A stretch of DNA of 64,000 nucleotides from Candidatus Anammoximicrobium sp. (lineage in GTDB: Bacteria; Planctomycetota; Planctomycetia; Pirellulales; Pirellulaceae): NCBI GenBank assembly GCA_012515235.1, contig JAAYYU010000237.1, positions 1 to 64,000 of the forward strand, read 5' to 3'. Shown piece by piece: positions 17,784-26,044 of this stretch (positions are counted from its first letter, which is position 1; each line of letters starts with the position of its first letter). Under the pieces are notes generated by a model. It made no database searches. It was not told where the DNA came from and was given only the letters and a program-made list of their open reading frames with translations. Position numbers and translations under genes: made by a program.

Positions 17784-19784
17784 TCAGCGGGGCAGGTGTT
17801 GCCGGAGGTCTTCGGCTTCGCGCTGGAGAGGCTTGACAGGTTCGGGGACGACGCCCTCCGCAACACACTCGCGTCCCAGCACGAGGAACGCAAAATCGGA
17901 CTGCGTTTTCAGATTGTCGCACTCGGTCTTCAAGCGAGCGTATTCGGAGCCAAAATGCCGCGCTTCACTGGGGCCGGTCGCCCGTTGTTTGGCCCCTTCC
18001 GCCTCCCGAAGTTGCTTCTGCAGTTCGGCCAGCTGCTTTGCATCCCGCAATGCCGACTGCTGCAGTTCCGCCAGGCGTTTAGGCAGCGGTTGGCCGCAAG
18101 CGGCTTGACCAATACGGGTGAACAAGTGATCCAGCCGCCGCAGGACGCTGCCGCGGTCGTTCAGGTTGAGCGGCGCACCCGTGTCCCGGCCGTCAAAGCC
18201 GATTTCGCCCGTGGTGATCAAGCCGCGCAGCCGGGCACTCCAGACTTCCAGATCCTCCAGTTGCCGCAGATGACGCCGGTCGATCTCCACCTGTGCCGAC
18301 TGCCTGGCCTGGGCCACTCGCGCGGATACGGCGATGCGACCGTTGGCCGCATAGCTGTACTCGACCTGCACCGCCGTTCCTTTCGGCAGACCCTGCGGAA
18401 GATCGCGCACAACGCATTCGCCCAGGTAGATGCAATCCTCCGGCTGATGGCTTTCGCCTTCGACGACGGCGATCTTCACGTTCCGCTGGTTGTCGCGTTC
18501 GGTGACAAACGTCCGCACCACTCGGCAGGGCAACGGAGTGTTCTTGGGAATCACGATCGCGTTTACACGTTTGCGGGTGGCCGTGTCGATGCCCACAATT
18601 CCCAGACTGTGTGAATTGACGTTGATCAGGCGGCAAGCCACTTGGCCCTGTTTCGAGTAACGCTGCATGAGACTTGCGCAGTATAAGGCCGCACCATAGG
18701 CCACCGCTTCGTCGGGCGAGGCTGTCTGGTCGGGCTCCTTGCCCGTGACGCGGCGCAGCATGTCGGTGACCATCGGCATCCGCGTAGACCCGCCGACCAG
18801 CAGCACGCGGTCGATCTGGGACCAGTCCAGCTTGGCGTCACGGACGACCAGTTCCGTGGTGGTCTCGGTGCGTTGGAGCAGATCGCGTGTCGAATCTTCG
18901 AATTCGTCGCGGCTCAGATCGAGCCGCATGCGGATCCCGCCGTAAGCGCAGAAGACGCTCGTCTTGTTGCGTTGCGACAGCGTGTGCTTGGCTTCCTGGG
19001 CGGCGAGCCACAACTGGGCGGCGTCCTGCGGTTCGCCGCGCGGATCGAATCCATGCGCGGACCGGAACTGCTCGGCGATGTGATCGACCAACCGCTCGTC
19101 AAAATCCTTGCCTCCCAGCCGCACATCTCCGTCCGTGGCGATCGTGCGGAACTGGCTGCCCTCGATTTCCATGATGGTGACGTCGAACGTACCACCCCCC
19201 AGATCATATACGAGGACGCGTTGCGCGCCGCCGGCAAAGCTCCCGTCGGCCGCGTTCAACAGCCCTTTCTGATAGCCGAATGCCAGAGCCGCGGCGGTCG
19301 GTTCGTTGATGATGTCCAGGACCTCCAAGCCCGCGAGGCGGCCGGCATCCTGGGTCGCCTTTCGCCGTGACTCGTCGAAAAAAGCGGGCACCGTGACGAC
19401 GGCTTCGCGGACCGGACCCAGCACGCGTTCGGCGTCGCGTTTCAACTGTTGCAGTACGAAGCCGCTGAGCACTTCCGGAGGCACTTCCAGACCGCGGATT
19501 CGGCGATGGAAGAACGCCGAGCCCACGTCCCGCTTGAAACAGTCGGCAAATCCATCCGGCTCGACCACGGATCCCCGCACCGCTTCGCGGCCCACCGTGA
19601 TCCCATCCTCGTCGATCAGCACCGCGCTGGGGGTCAACACCTCCCCCAGGCCGTTGCAGATCCTGGCCGGCCGGCCTGTCGAATCCACATAGGCGACGAG
19701 CGAATACGTTGTTCCCAGATCGATACCCACCGGCATGTGGGCGGCCTCAGAGAGCAAATCCGTGGCAGGAGCTGAATCGTTCAT
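17784..19784 (-). CDS. Hsp70-family protein (DnaK-like)
   Basis: A 666-residue Hsp70. The ATPase domain has IDLGTTYS at 21-28, INEPTAAALAFG at 159-170, DLGGGTFDV at 194-202, GGSTRMP at 331-337 and SPDEAVAYGAA at 356-366. A shorter and divergent substrate-binding part follows, then a charged region. An extra 17 residues precede the usual N-terminus; Met17 is an alternative start. There is no grpE or dnaJ beside it. The partner upstream is an FHA-like membrane protein and then an ECF sigma gene, so this is probably a specialised signalling-linked Hsp70 rather than the housekeeping DnaK. Confidence 0.88.
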   Translation of the reverse strand: MNDSAPATDLLSEAAHMPVGIDLGTTYSLVAYVDSTGRPARICNGLGEVLTPSAVLIDEDGITVGREAVRGSVVEPDGFADCFKRDVGSAFFHRRIRGLEVPPEVLSGFVLQQLKRDAERVLGPVREAVVTVPAFFDESRRKATQDAGRLAGLEVLDIINEPTAAALAFGYQKGLLNAADGSFAGGAQRVLVYDLGGGTFDVTIMEIEGSQFRTIATDGDVRLGGKDFDERLVDHIAEQFRSAHGFDPRGEPQDAAQLWLAAQEAKHTLSQRNKTSVFCAYGGIRMRLDLSRDEFEDSTRDLLQRTETTTELVVRDAKLDWSQIDRVLLVGGSTRMPMVTDMLRRVTGKEPDQTASPDEAVAYGAALYCASLMQRYSKQGQVACRLINVNSHSLGIVGIDTATRKRVNAIVIPKNTPLPCRVVRTFVTERDNQRNVKIAVVEGESHQPEDCIYLGECVVRDLPQGLPKGTAVQVEYSYAANGRIAVSARVAQARQSAQVEIDRRHLRQLEDLEVWSARLRGLITTGEIGFDGRDTGAPLNLNDRGSVLRRLDHLFTRIGQAACGQPLPKRLAELQQSALRDAKQLAELQKQLREAEGAKQRATGPSEARHFGSEYARLKTECDNLKTQSDFAFLVLGRECVAEGVVPEPVKPLQREAEDLRQHLPR

Positions 19785-19823
19785 GCGTTCGACCTCAATT
19801 CTGATCGAGACAATTTGCGACGG

Positions 19824-20459
19824 TTATTCGCGGGCCTCGCCGACGGGCACCGCCGACAACTCGTTCGGAGGCGATTGACCGGGTGAAGCTTCGTCCTGCG
19901 GCAACAGGACGGGCGACGGCGGCAGGGCCGTCTCCCCTTGGCGCAGGGCAAGGAAGCTGCCGAGGATTACGAGCAATGCGACCGCCCCTAAGATGGCCGC
20001 GGGCCACCAACCGGCGGCGCGCGACGTGCGTTGGCCGTCACCCGGACTAGCCGACGTCTCCTCCGAATCCGACGGCCGGTTTTTTGCCTCCGCGGCCGGT
20101 CGGGCCGCGGGTCGCTTGCTCACGGGCGGCTTGGGCTCGGGCACAACGGAGAAGCGAAAATCGGGCCCCAGCTCCGAAAGACGCACAATATCGCCGGACC
20201 GCAGCGGCGAGGCCCCGTACATCGGCACGATGCTCTGGTTCAGATACCAGTCGCCCTCGCCTTGGTTTTGAATCCGCCATCCGGCTTCGTCCAGCACCAG
20301 TTGGGCTCGCCTGCCCTTCACTCCCGGATGCTTCCAGGCCGAGAAGTACACGTCCGAAGCCCGCTCGTCGCCGATCGAAACGGATTCCTTCGCGAACTCC
20401 AGTTGTTCCCCGCGCCGAGCGCCGGACAAGATCAGAAGTTGGATGGGCATGGATGTCAC
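19824..20459 (-). CDS. FHA-like domain membrane protein
   Basis: A 211-residue protein. Residues 6-106 have the beta-sandwich pattern of a forkhead-associated domain (ILSGARRGEQLEF, SIGDERASDVYF, LRSGDIVRL), although the usual SxxHxxI is replaced by GVKGRRAQL. A proline and charge rich linker follows, then one membrane helix (about 151-172) and a short tail. Canonical FHA domains bind phosphothreonine; loss of the core residues makes this uncertain here. It sits 39 bases upstream of the Hsp70 gene on the same strand, so the two are likely one operon. Confidence 0.65.
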   Translation of the reverse strand: MTSMPIQLLILSGARRGEQLEFAKESVSIGDERASDVYFSAWKHPGVKGRRAQLVLDEAGWRIQNQGEGDWYLNQSIVPMYGASPLRSGDIVRLSELGPDFRFSVVPEPKPPVSKRPAARPAAEAKNRPSDSEETSASPGDGQRTSRAAGWWPAAILGAVALLVILGSFLALRQGETALPPSPVLLPQDEASPGQSPPNELSAVPVGEARE

Positions 20460-20592
20460 CTGCAGTGAGAAAGAAGGAAGCTCCGTTTCTTGGAATCTTG
20501 CGGAGTGGTCAAATGGCGATCGCCCCTTTCCTCAACTTTCAGCGGCACACCGCCGAAGACGACCCCAGCCCGCTCGACCGGATGGTGAATCA

Positions 20593-20626
20593 GATTGGCG
20601 AGCTACGCGTCCTTAGCTCGCCAATC
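20593..20626. terminator. Hairpin between sigma factor and FHA genes
   Basis: Arms GATTGGCGAGCTA (20593-20605) and its exact reverse complement (20614-20626) enclose eight bases. It lies downstream of the minus-strand sigma factor gene. No T tract follows on the minus strand, so it may be an attenuator or mRNA-stability hairpin rather than a strong terminator. Confidence 0.55.
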
Positions 20627-20679
20627 TTCTTCACCCACGTGGCGAGCACGTGAGGGTCGCCGCCGGCTTCGCGACGGGT

Positions 20680-21285
20680 TCATTCCACGTCGCCCAGTTC
20701 CTCGCGCAGACGGCGCAGGATGCGGGACTTCGCTTTCCGCACGGCTTCCGGCGTTGCGTGCAATTGCTGAGCCGCCTCGGCCGAACTGAGCCCTTGCATC
20801 ACCGTCAACTGAAAGGCGGTCATCGCGCGCGGAGGAAACTCGTTGCGAATCAACTCCAAGGCACGAGTCACCAGATCGCTAAGCTCTTCCGCCTGGGACA
20901 GCTCGCTTTCGGCCAAAGCTGGGTCGCGGAGGCTTTGCATTCTTTCCCACGCCTCCGTCCCGCCTGTCGCAGTCACTCGGTTCTGAGGAGCGCGGGCATG
21001 ATCGCACATCGCATTCCGCGTGACCGTCCTCAGCCACCCGCGAAACGTAGCGCCAGGGCGATCCTTGCGAAAGCCGTCCAAGCCCGTGAAGACCTTGGCA
21101 AAGACCTGCTGCACCAGATCCTTTGCGTCTTCATCGCTGGCGCCCCCCTGCCGGCACCAGTAGTAGACCAGCGGCCCGTACAGGTCGACCATCCTCCGCC
21201 AAGCTGCCTCGTCATGTGCGCGCACACCGGCGAGCAAGGTAGTCGAAGTCCCTTGAGAATTCGGGCCAGGGTAAGGCGGAGTCAT
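20680..21285 (-). CDS. ECF-type RNA polymerase sigma factor
   Basis: A 201-residue sigma-70 family protein. Region 2 (about 22-95) includes WRRMVDLYGPLVYYWCR, DLVQQVFAKVF and FRGWLRTVTRNAMCDH. Region 4 (about 140-198) includes LTVMQGLSSAEAAQQLHATP and the recognition helix around EAVRKAKSRILRRL. It should direct RNA polymerase to a small regulon. No anti-sigma factor is adjacent; the FHA-like membrane protein and Hsp70 downstream on the same strand are the likely functional neighbours, separated by a hairpin. Confidence 0.85.
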   Translation of the reverse strand: MTPPYPGPNSQGTSTTLLAGVRAHDEAAWRRMVDLYGPLVYYWCRQGGASDEDAKDLVQQVFAKVFTGLDGFRKDRPGATFRGWLRTVTRNAMCDHARAPQNRVTATGGTEAWERMQSLRDPALAESELSQAEELSDLVTRALELIRNEFPPRAMTAFQLTVMQGLSSAEAAQQLHATPEAVRKAKSRILRRLREELGDVE

Positions 21286-21502
21286 GGTTCAGCGATCCCG
21301 AGTTACAACCCAACGGCCGGATACTGGTCGAGTATTATGACTGAAAATAGGGACTCGAAAAAGAGCCGGCTCTGGGATAATCCCGGCCCGATGAGAATGT
21401 AGGAAAACAGGAGAACGCGAACGTCCTGCCGCACGTCAACCGCTTGCTCAAGGTCATTCGCCATCGTGACAGAGGGCCGTCGGTCGCTTATAATCCCCGG
21501 CT

Positions 21503-21832
21503 ATGCCGGCAAACCTGACGCAACAGTACCTGAAGGCCGAAGAGGAATACCGCCGGGCGAGTTCGCCGGAGGAGGAGTTGGAGTGTCTTTAGGTGATGCT
21601 CCGCGAACTGCCCAAGCACAAGGGCACGGACAAGTTCAATGCCGAACTCAAGCAGAAGATCAGCAAGGTCAAGAAGGACCTGGAAGCCGGCAAAGGGAAA
21701 CCGAAGAAGGCCAGCGGCTGCAAGCTGCTGCGGCAAGGCGCCGGGCGGGCGGTGATCATCGGCGGGCCGAACGCCGGCAAGAGCCAGTTGCTGCGGAGTC
21801 TGACGCGGGCCACGCCCGAGGTGGCCCCTTAG
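21503..21832 (+). pseudogene. Broken TGS/OBG-type GTPase gene
   Basis: The frame begins MPANLTQQYLKAEEEYRRAS and runs to a TAG at 21590 where the family context expects a codon such as CAG. It then continues in the same frame with VMLRELPKHKGTDKF and the Walker A VIIGGPNAGKSQLL. It ends at TRATPEVAP, just before the G2 segment that would read PFTTR. The remaining G motifs and TGS domain are missing. The truncation point coincides with the left end of an inverted-repeat element that provides the final TAG. Two independent lesions make this a pseudogene. Confidence 0.75.
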
Positions 21833-22118
21833 CATCGTTCGAGAAATAACTGTCCCGTGTCTATTGCCGACCATCCCAGCAACGGTGGCCGAAATAACTT
21901 CCCGGACTTCGGCCACCACGCTGCCTGCCAGCGTGGAGCCATGTTCCGCACCAGCCGCCGTCCCCCTCCACGCTCCCTTCGGCCACGACGCTGCTTGCCA
22001 GCGTGGTGGCGAAGCAGCCGATTTCGTGCAGATAGCAGGGAGAAGTTGTTTCGGCGACCGTTGCCACGGGGTGTGATGGCTACTCGGACGAGGCGACAGT
22101 TATTTGTCGAGCGATGCT
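21831..22118. mobile_element. MITE-like inverted-repeat element, copy 1
   Basis: The ends are imperfect inverted repeats. The left end starts AGCATCGTTCGAGAAATAAC at 21831. The right end, read inward on the minus strand from 22118, starts AGCATCGCTCGACAAATAAC. Inner arms 21879-21901 and 22042-22064 match at 21 of 23 bases. The middle holds two further palindromes built on CCACGCTG/CAGCGTGG. No transposase is encoded. Related ends occur at 42.5 kb and 63.7 kb. Both flanking genes are cut at its borders, and their missing parts are not on the other side. Confidence 0.75.
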
Positions 22119-23115
22119 TACCCTGCCTGTAAAGTCCCAAAGCGACAAGCAGCTTTCGGAATTGCTGCGATACGGGGTTCGTTGAACTGCTGTCCTTGAA
22201 CCACGGCTGCCCATACTTCGTGATGAAGACAAGCCCGTCGTGCTTCTCGTCTTTCGGTGCAGTTCGGTTTGCGAGCGATTCCCGCAACGCCTTGACCGTT
22301 TCCGCCCAGAGCTTGCAGCGTCGCGGGATGCCCGTCTTTGGTCTCGGGAAACTGACCCATCCGCAGCGCAGGTCCAAGGCCAGCATCGGCAGCTTGCCGC
22401 AGTCGGCGTTTCCAAACCCGCAGTTGATTCCCAGGAGAATCATGGCGCCCGCGTGAACGTCGGCCGCGTTCAGCATTTTGCGGATAAGCGATGGCTCGAA
22501 GAACTTCTTTCCGTTCTCCGTTTCCCGCTGGGCCTTGTGTTGACGCAGGACTCGCTTGCTCGGTTTTCGGAACGCCTTGCCGAACCGGACGGGCTTCTCG
22601 ATTCGCTCTTCGGCGTATGCGTAATTGAACAGTACCCTAACTCGACCGATTTCGTTGGCCAGCGCCACGGGGCCAAGCGTGGTCGAGAGGCGGTCCCGAA
22701 CTCTCAGCATGTCGTCGGGCCGGATTTTCTCGACGATGATGTTCCGGCCCAGAATCGACAACAGCCGCTCGCAAGTGTCGTAGTAATCTCGGTGGGACCG
22801 GGCGGTAAGCTCGCCGGTCTCGACCAAGTGCTTCTTGTACGTCAAGAACTCGTTGCACAAGTCTTTGAGGGTCATCCGGTCGTCATTCCGGGGGCGGGGC
22901 GTCCGACCAGCGTAAAGTTCGTCCCGTTGTTGGGCGTACAGATCCAAGGCGCCTTGCGGGTCATCCCACTTGCCGAAATAGTGCAGCCTGCCCCTGATCT
23001 TCTTGCACCAGCGACCAGAGGGATGCGGTGTGAGGGGAAAATCCGGGTAAGGTTTGTCCGGCTTTTGCTTGGCCACTTTTCGGCTCGTTGCCGATAGAGT
23101 AGACTTGCTAGACAT
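22119..23115 (-). pseudogene. Tyrosine recombinase (integrase), 3'-truncated
   Basis: The N-terminal arm-binding and core-binding regions and the first part of the catalytic domain are present (GRWCKKIRGRLHYFGKWDDP, then FLTYKKHLVETGELT, then LLGINCGFGNADCGKL). The catalytic part with HxxR and the active tyrosine is missing: the protein departs from its family after LVALGLYRQGK at the border of the inverted-repeat element. The open frame runs on through the element to 21829 with unrelated residues. ATG 23115 has GGAGG thirteen bases upstream. It is probably inactive. Confidence 0.75.
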
Positions 23116-23295
23116 GGCGACTGCCTCCGAGTCAACGGGTTTCAGGTGGTTGTCACTGAAAACCGCTCCCACCACGGGCGGTTGTCATTTCCTTGGTAAG
23201 ATAGGCTGATGGTTGTCAAAACGGCTGTCGAGCCGGGAATGAGAGAATCCGAAAAGCCTAATAAAACACGAAAAAAACCAAAGAAAAACGTACTT

Positions 23296-23369
23296 GGCGG
23301 AGTAGCTCAGTTGGTTAGAGCAGCGGAATCATAATCCGCGTGTCGGGGGTTCGAGTCCCTCCTCCGCTA
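23296..23369 (+). tRNA. tRNA with CAU anticodon (Met, or Ile2)
   Basis: A 74-base cloverleaf. The acceptor GGCGGAG pairs with CTCCGCT (one G-T), D arm GCTC/GAGC, anticodon stem GCGGA/TCCGC with loop ATCATAA giving CAU, and T arm around TTCGAGT. The body is very like elongator tRNA-Met; tRNA-Ile with a lysidine-modified CAU is not excluded. CCA is not fully encoded. Its 3' half is shared with the end of an integrase remnant on the other strand, so it served as an attachment site. Confidence 0.95.
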
Positions 23370-23784
23370 CTGATTTTGGCGTATCATGCGTTAAAACGCG
23401 GTAGGTTCCAGGGTTTCCCGTGGGACGTTCCTGTTCCTTACCGGGCTTTACCTGCACGTACTGCGCCGGATTTTGCGCCGCCTTCTGGAAGTGCTCTTTT
23501 GTGGTTTGCAGGTAGCGCTTGGAAGCCACCTTCGGGCTGTTGCCGATCCACTGGCAGACGACGTGACTGGGGAAGGTTTCTTCCAGTTCCGTCTGTCGGG
23601 TGGATCGCAAATCCTGGAACAACATCGGCCAAGGCTCCAAGCCGGCCCTGCGGATGATCCGTTCCAGCCGGGTGCGGAAGTTCTTGTTCACGTCCCGATA
23701 CCGGCCGATCACATACTCCGCACCCTCGGGCGCTTCCTCGAAGGCCGCTTCCAGGAAGGGCCGCAGTTCCGGGAAGATCGGTAC
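23329..23784 (-). pseudogene. C-terminal fragment of a second integrase, ending in the tRNA
   Basis: The reading frame carries the last part of a tyrosine recombinase: FQDLRSTRQTELEETFPSHV, then VCQWIGNSPKVASKRYLQTT. The R, the H/W box and the presumed nucleophile Tyr in KRYL are present. The final residues VAEEGLEPPTRGL are encoded by the complement of the tRNA, a hallmark of integrases whose att site lies in a tRNA gene. The 5' part is missing: upstream codons read VPIFPELRPFLEAAFEEAPE and are then broken by a stop near 23790. It is therefore a remnant. Confidence 0.75.
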
Positions 23785-23840
23785 AACTCAGGTGCCCTTC
23801 GCATGTTGCCGAGGTCAGGCTGGTTAAGCGCGTCTCGCGT

Positions 23841-24950
23841 TCACTCCTTCCAGATATCCGCCGTGCGGGCCTGGATGTCGGGCAGGGGAGGCAGCGCGGC
23901 GCTGGGGGAAGGCTCGTACCAGAACGTGGCGCAGGACCAGTCGTCTTGTGTTTCGGCCAGACCGTTCTTCCAAGCGATTTGCTGAATCGTGATGCGAGCT
24001 TGTTTTTGCCAGAGGATCGGGTCCGGCAGGTGCCAACGGTACATGGACACGAAGTGCTTGTCGTTTAAGCTGCAGCCGTTGTACAGGAACGGCGCCAGTT
24101 GGATGCCCCAGGCCAAGCCCACGTAATCTTCGCTGCCCGTGCCGACGATCGTGGGGAATTCCTGATCGCCGTCCATGAAGACCTTGATTTCGCCCTCGCC
24201 CCACCACTGGTCTGGGTGCAGATTACGAATGCCGATGACCGAGCCGATGAAGCGTCCCTTCTGCTCGCGCTGCGTCAGCAATTCGAAATCCTTCTTTTCC
24301 GTCGTCGGGTTTTCGCGGCGGAACAACACGTGCAGGCGGCCCACGTCCGCCGGGTGCTTCTCGCCGACCGTGTAGCCAATCTGATAATACAACGGAATCG
24401 TCTTTGAGCTTTCATTGGTAAAGGTCAGTCTCGCTCGCGTCGTGAACGGCATGGGCAGCCAGAGATTGCGTCCGCCGGTTGGGCCGACGGAGTGGACGGC
24501 GGAATGGTAGGACGTAATGCGTCCGTGAGCAAAGCCGAACAGGTCGCCGATCGGGCATTCGACGCTGGGGTGCTTTTGGCCTTCCCAGTAGGCGCGAATC
24601 ACGCAGGCCCGTTGGACGACCGGCGTGCGGTCGGTCGTGATCCAGATGTGCCGGATGTTGCCGGGGCCCTCGATGTCGCACAACTGGACCGTCTCGCCCG
24701 GCTGAATCTGTTTCGCGGGCGCCCCTTTGCGGCCGACGCCCAAGTGGCTGGACGCCTTGCCGCCCTCGCCCGGCGCCCCGGTCGGGTTTTCGAAGGAGAT
24801 CGAACGCGAAACCAGGCCGGTGTCCAGGGCGTACGGCTGATGGATCACGTCGCCGCCAGGCTGGGCAAGCGACGGCGGCACGGCGGCCCCCAGCAAGAGC
24901 ACGAACGCGGCAACAGGAATCGGTCTCAGGAACGCGGCTTTCGTCTTCAT
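23841..24950 (-). CDS. Secreted DUF2961 (GH172-like) protein
   Basis: A 369-residue exported protein with a Sec signal peptide (about 1-29). Motifs SRSISFENPTGAPGEGGKAS, the GPGNIRHIWIT segment and GTGSEDYVGLAWG are characteristic of DUF2961, the family that includes GH172 glycoside hydrolases acting on fructofuranose or arabinofuranose linkages. The conserved acidic pair in GTGSEDY is present. It is transcribed away from the ABC operon. Substrate unknown; a role in glycan breakdown fits the many hydrolases in the window. Confidence 0.8.
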   Translation of the reverse strand: MKTKAAFLRPIPVAAFVLLLGAAVPPSLAQPGGDVIHQPYALDTGLVSRSISFENPTGAPGEGGKASSHLGVGRKGAPAKQIQPGETVQLCDIEGPGNIRHIWITTDRTPVVQRACVIRAYWEGQKHPSVECPIGDLFGFAHGRITSYHSAVHSVGPTGGRNLWLPMPFTTRARLTFTNESSKTIPLYYQIGYTVGEKHPADVGRLHVLFRRENPTTEKKDFELLTQREQKGRFIGSVIGIRNLHPDQWWGEGEIKVFMDGDQEFPTIVGTGSEDYVGLAWGIQLAPFLYNGCSLNDKHFVSMYRWHLPDPILWQKQARITIQQIAWKNGLAETQDDWSCATFWYEPSPSAALPPLPDIQARTADIWKE

Positions 24951-25167
24951 GTCGAGGCTCCCGTTATGGTTGGGGTTTGGCGAGCTGACGCACCGGACCT
25001 ACTATACCGCCTTCACTGCCGCGTGCTACCGGACAATCGGTCCCATCCGCAAAGTCGGCACCCCTCCAAGTGGAAGCCTCGGCATGGGTTTTGGGATAAA
25101 CTGAGCTGGCCGGCAACTAGAATGGACTAAACGGCTTGGATGGCAAGTTTGCGCGCGAAACGACACG

Positions 25168-25932
25168 ATGGCAAACAACGGCACAGAACTACGGCACGAA
25201 GAACCGCCCGGAGAACGGCAGCCGGCGCGCGTCGCCGTATTTCAAGCCCGCGGCATCGCGAAGGTGTACCACATGGGCGAAGTCGACGTCCACGCACTGC
25301 GCGGCGTCGATCTCGACTTGTACCGCGGCGAGTTCGTGGTGCTGCTGGGCCCCTCGGGCAGCGGCAAGAGCACGCTGCTGAACATCCTGGGAGGCTTGGA
25401 CGTGCCGACCGCCGGCACGGTGAAGTACTTGGATTATGACCTGACGCGGTTCGACGACACCGCGTTGACACGCTATCGGCGGGAGCACGTGGGTTTCGTG
25501 TTTCAGTTCTATAACCTGATTCCCAGCCTGACGGCACGTGAAAACGTAGCGTTGATCACCGAGATCTCCCGCAATCCGATGGATCCACGCGACGCCTTGG
25601 CCTTGGTCGACCTGAGCGACCGGATGAACCACTTTCCGTCGCAGTTGTCGGGCGGCGAACAACAGCGGGTGGCCATCGCCCGTGCGATCGCCAAGCGGCC
25701 TGACGTGCTGCTGTGCGACGAACCGACGGGCGCCCTGGACGTGCACACGGGCGTCGTCGTGCTGGAGGCGATCGAACGGGTCAACCGCGAACTGGGCACC
25801 ACGACCGCCGTGATCACGCACAACTCCGTGATCGCCGCCATGTCCAGCCGCGTGGTCCACGTGTCCGACGGGCGGGTGAGCCATGTCGAACATAACGCGA
25901 CCAAGACCCCGGCCAAGGAACTGCTGTGGTAG
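25168..25932 (+). CDS. ABC exporter ATP-binding subunit (MacB/LolD type)
   Basis: A 254-residue ATPase. Walker [10 protein letters not shown] lies at 61-69, the Q-loop in [12 protein letters not shown], signature LSGGEQQR at 160-167, Walker [12 protein letters not shown] and the switch His in VITHNS. The [16 protein letters not shown] start and short length match the MacB/LolD/DevA group that works with FtsX-like permeases rather than import systems. It should power the permease encoded 112 bases downstream. Confidence 0.9.
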   Translation: MANNGTELRHEEPPGERQPARVAVFQARGIAKVYHMGEVDVHALRGVDLDLYRGEFVVLLGPSGSGKSTLLNILGGLDVPTAGTVKYLDYDLTRFDDTALTRYRREHVGFVFQFYNLIPSLTARENVALITEISRNPMDPRDALALVDLSDRMNHFPSQLSGGEQQRVAIARAIAKRPDVLLCDEPTGALDVHTGVVVLEAIERVNRELGTTTAVITHNSVIAAMSSRVVHVSDGRVSHVEHNATKTPAKELLW

Positions 25933-25940
25933 GCGAAATG

Positions 25941-26014
25941 GGGGACAAAGGACGAAGAAGGAAGAAGGAAGAATGAAGGAAGGACGAAGGACCGGTGAGC
26001 GGTGAGCGCTCACC
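25941..26014. repeat. Purine tract plus 14-bp palindrome
   Basis: Bases 25941-25992 are almost all purines on the plus strand with repeated GGAAGAA units. GGTGAGCGCTCACC at 26001-26014 is a perfect palindrome preceded by another GGTGAGC. This lies between the ATPase and permease genes of one operon, so it is transcribed and could set the stoichiometry or stability of the message. Confidence 0.6.
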
Positions 26015-26044
26015 GATGATTTCTGACTTTTGGGGGACTGCGGC

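Noticed and set aside
17784-19784. Housekeeping dnaK
   Set aside because: No grpE or dnaJ nearby, N-terminal extension and divergent C-terminal half; kept as Hsp70-family.
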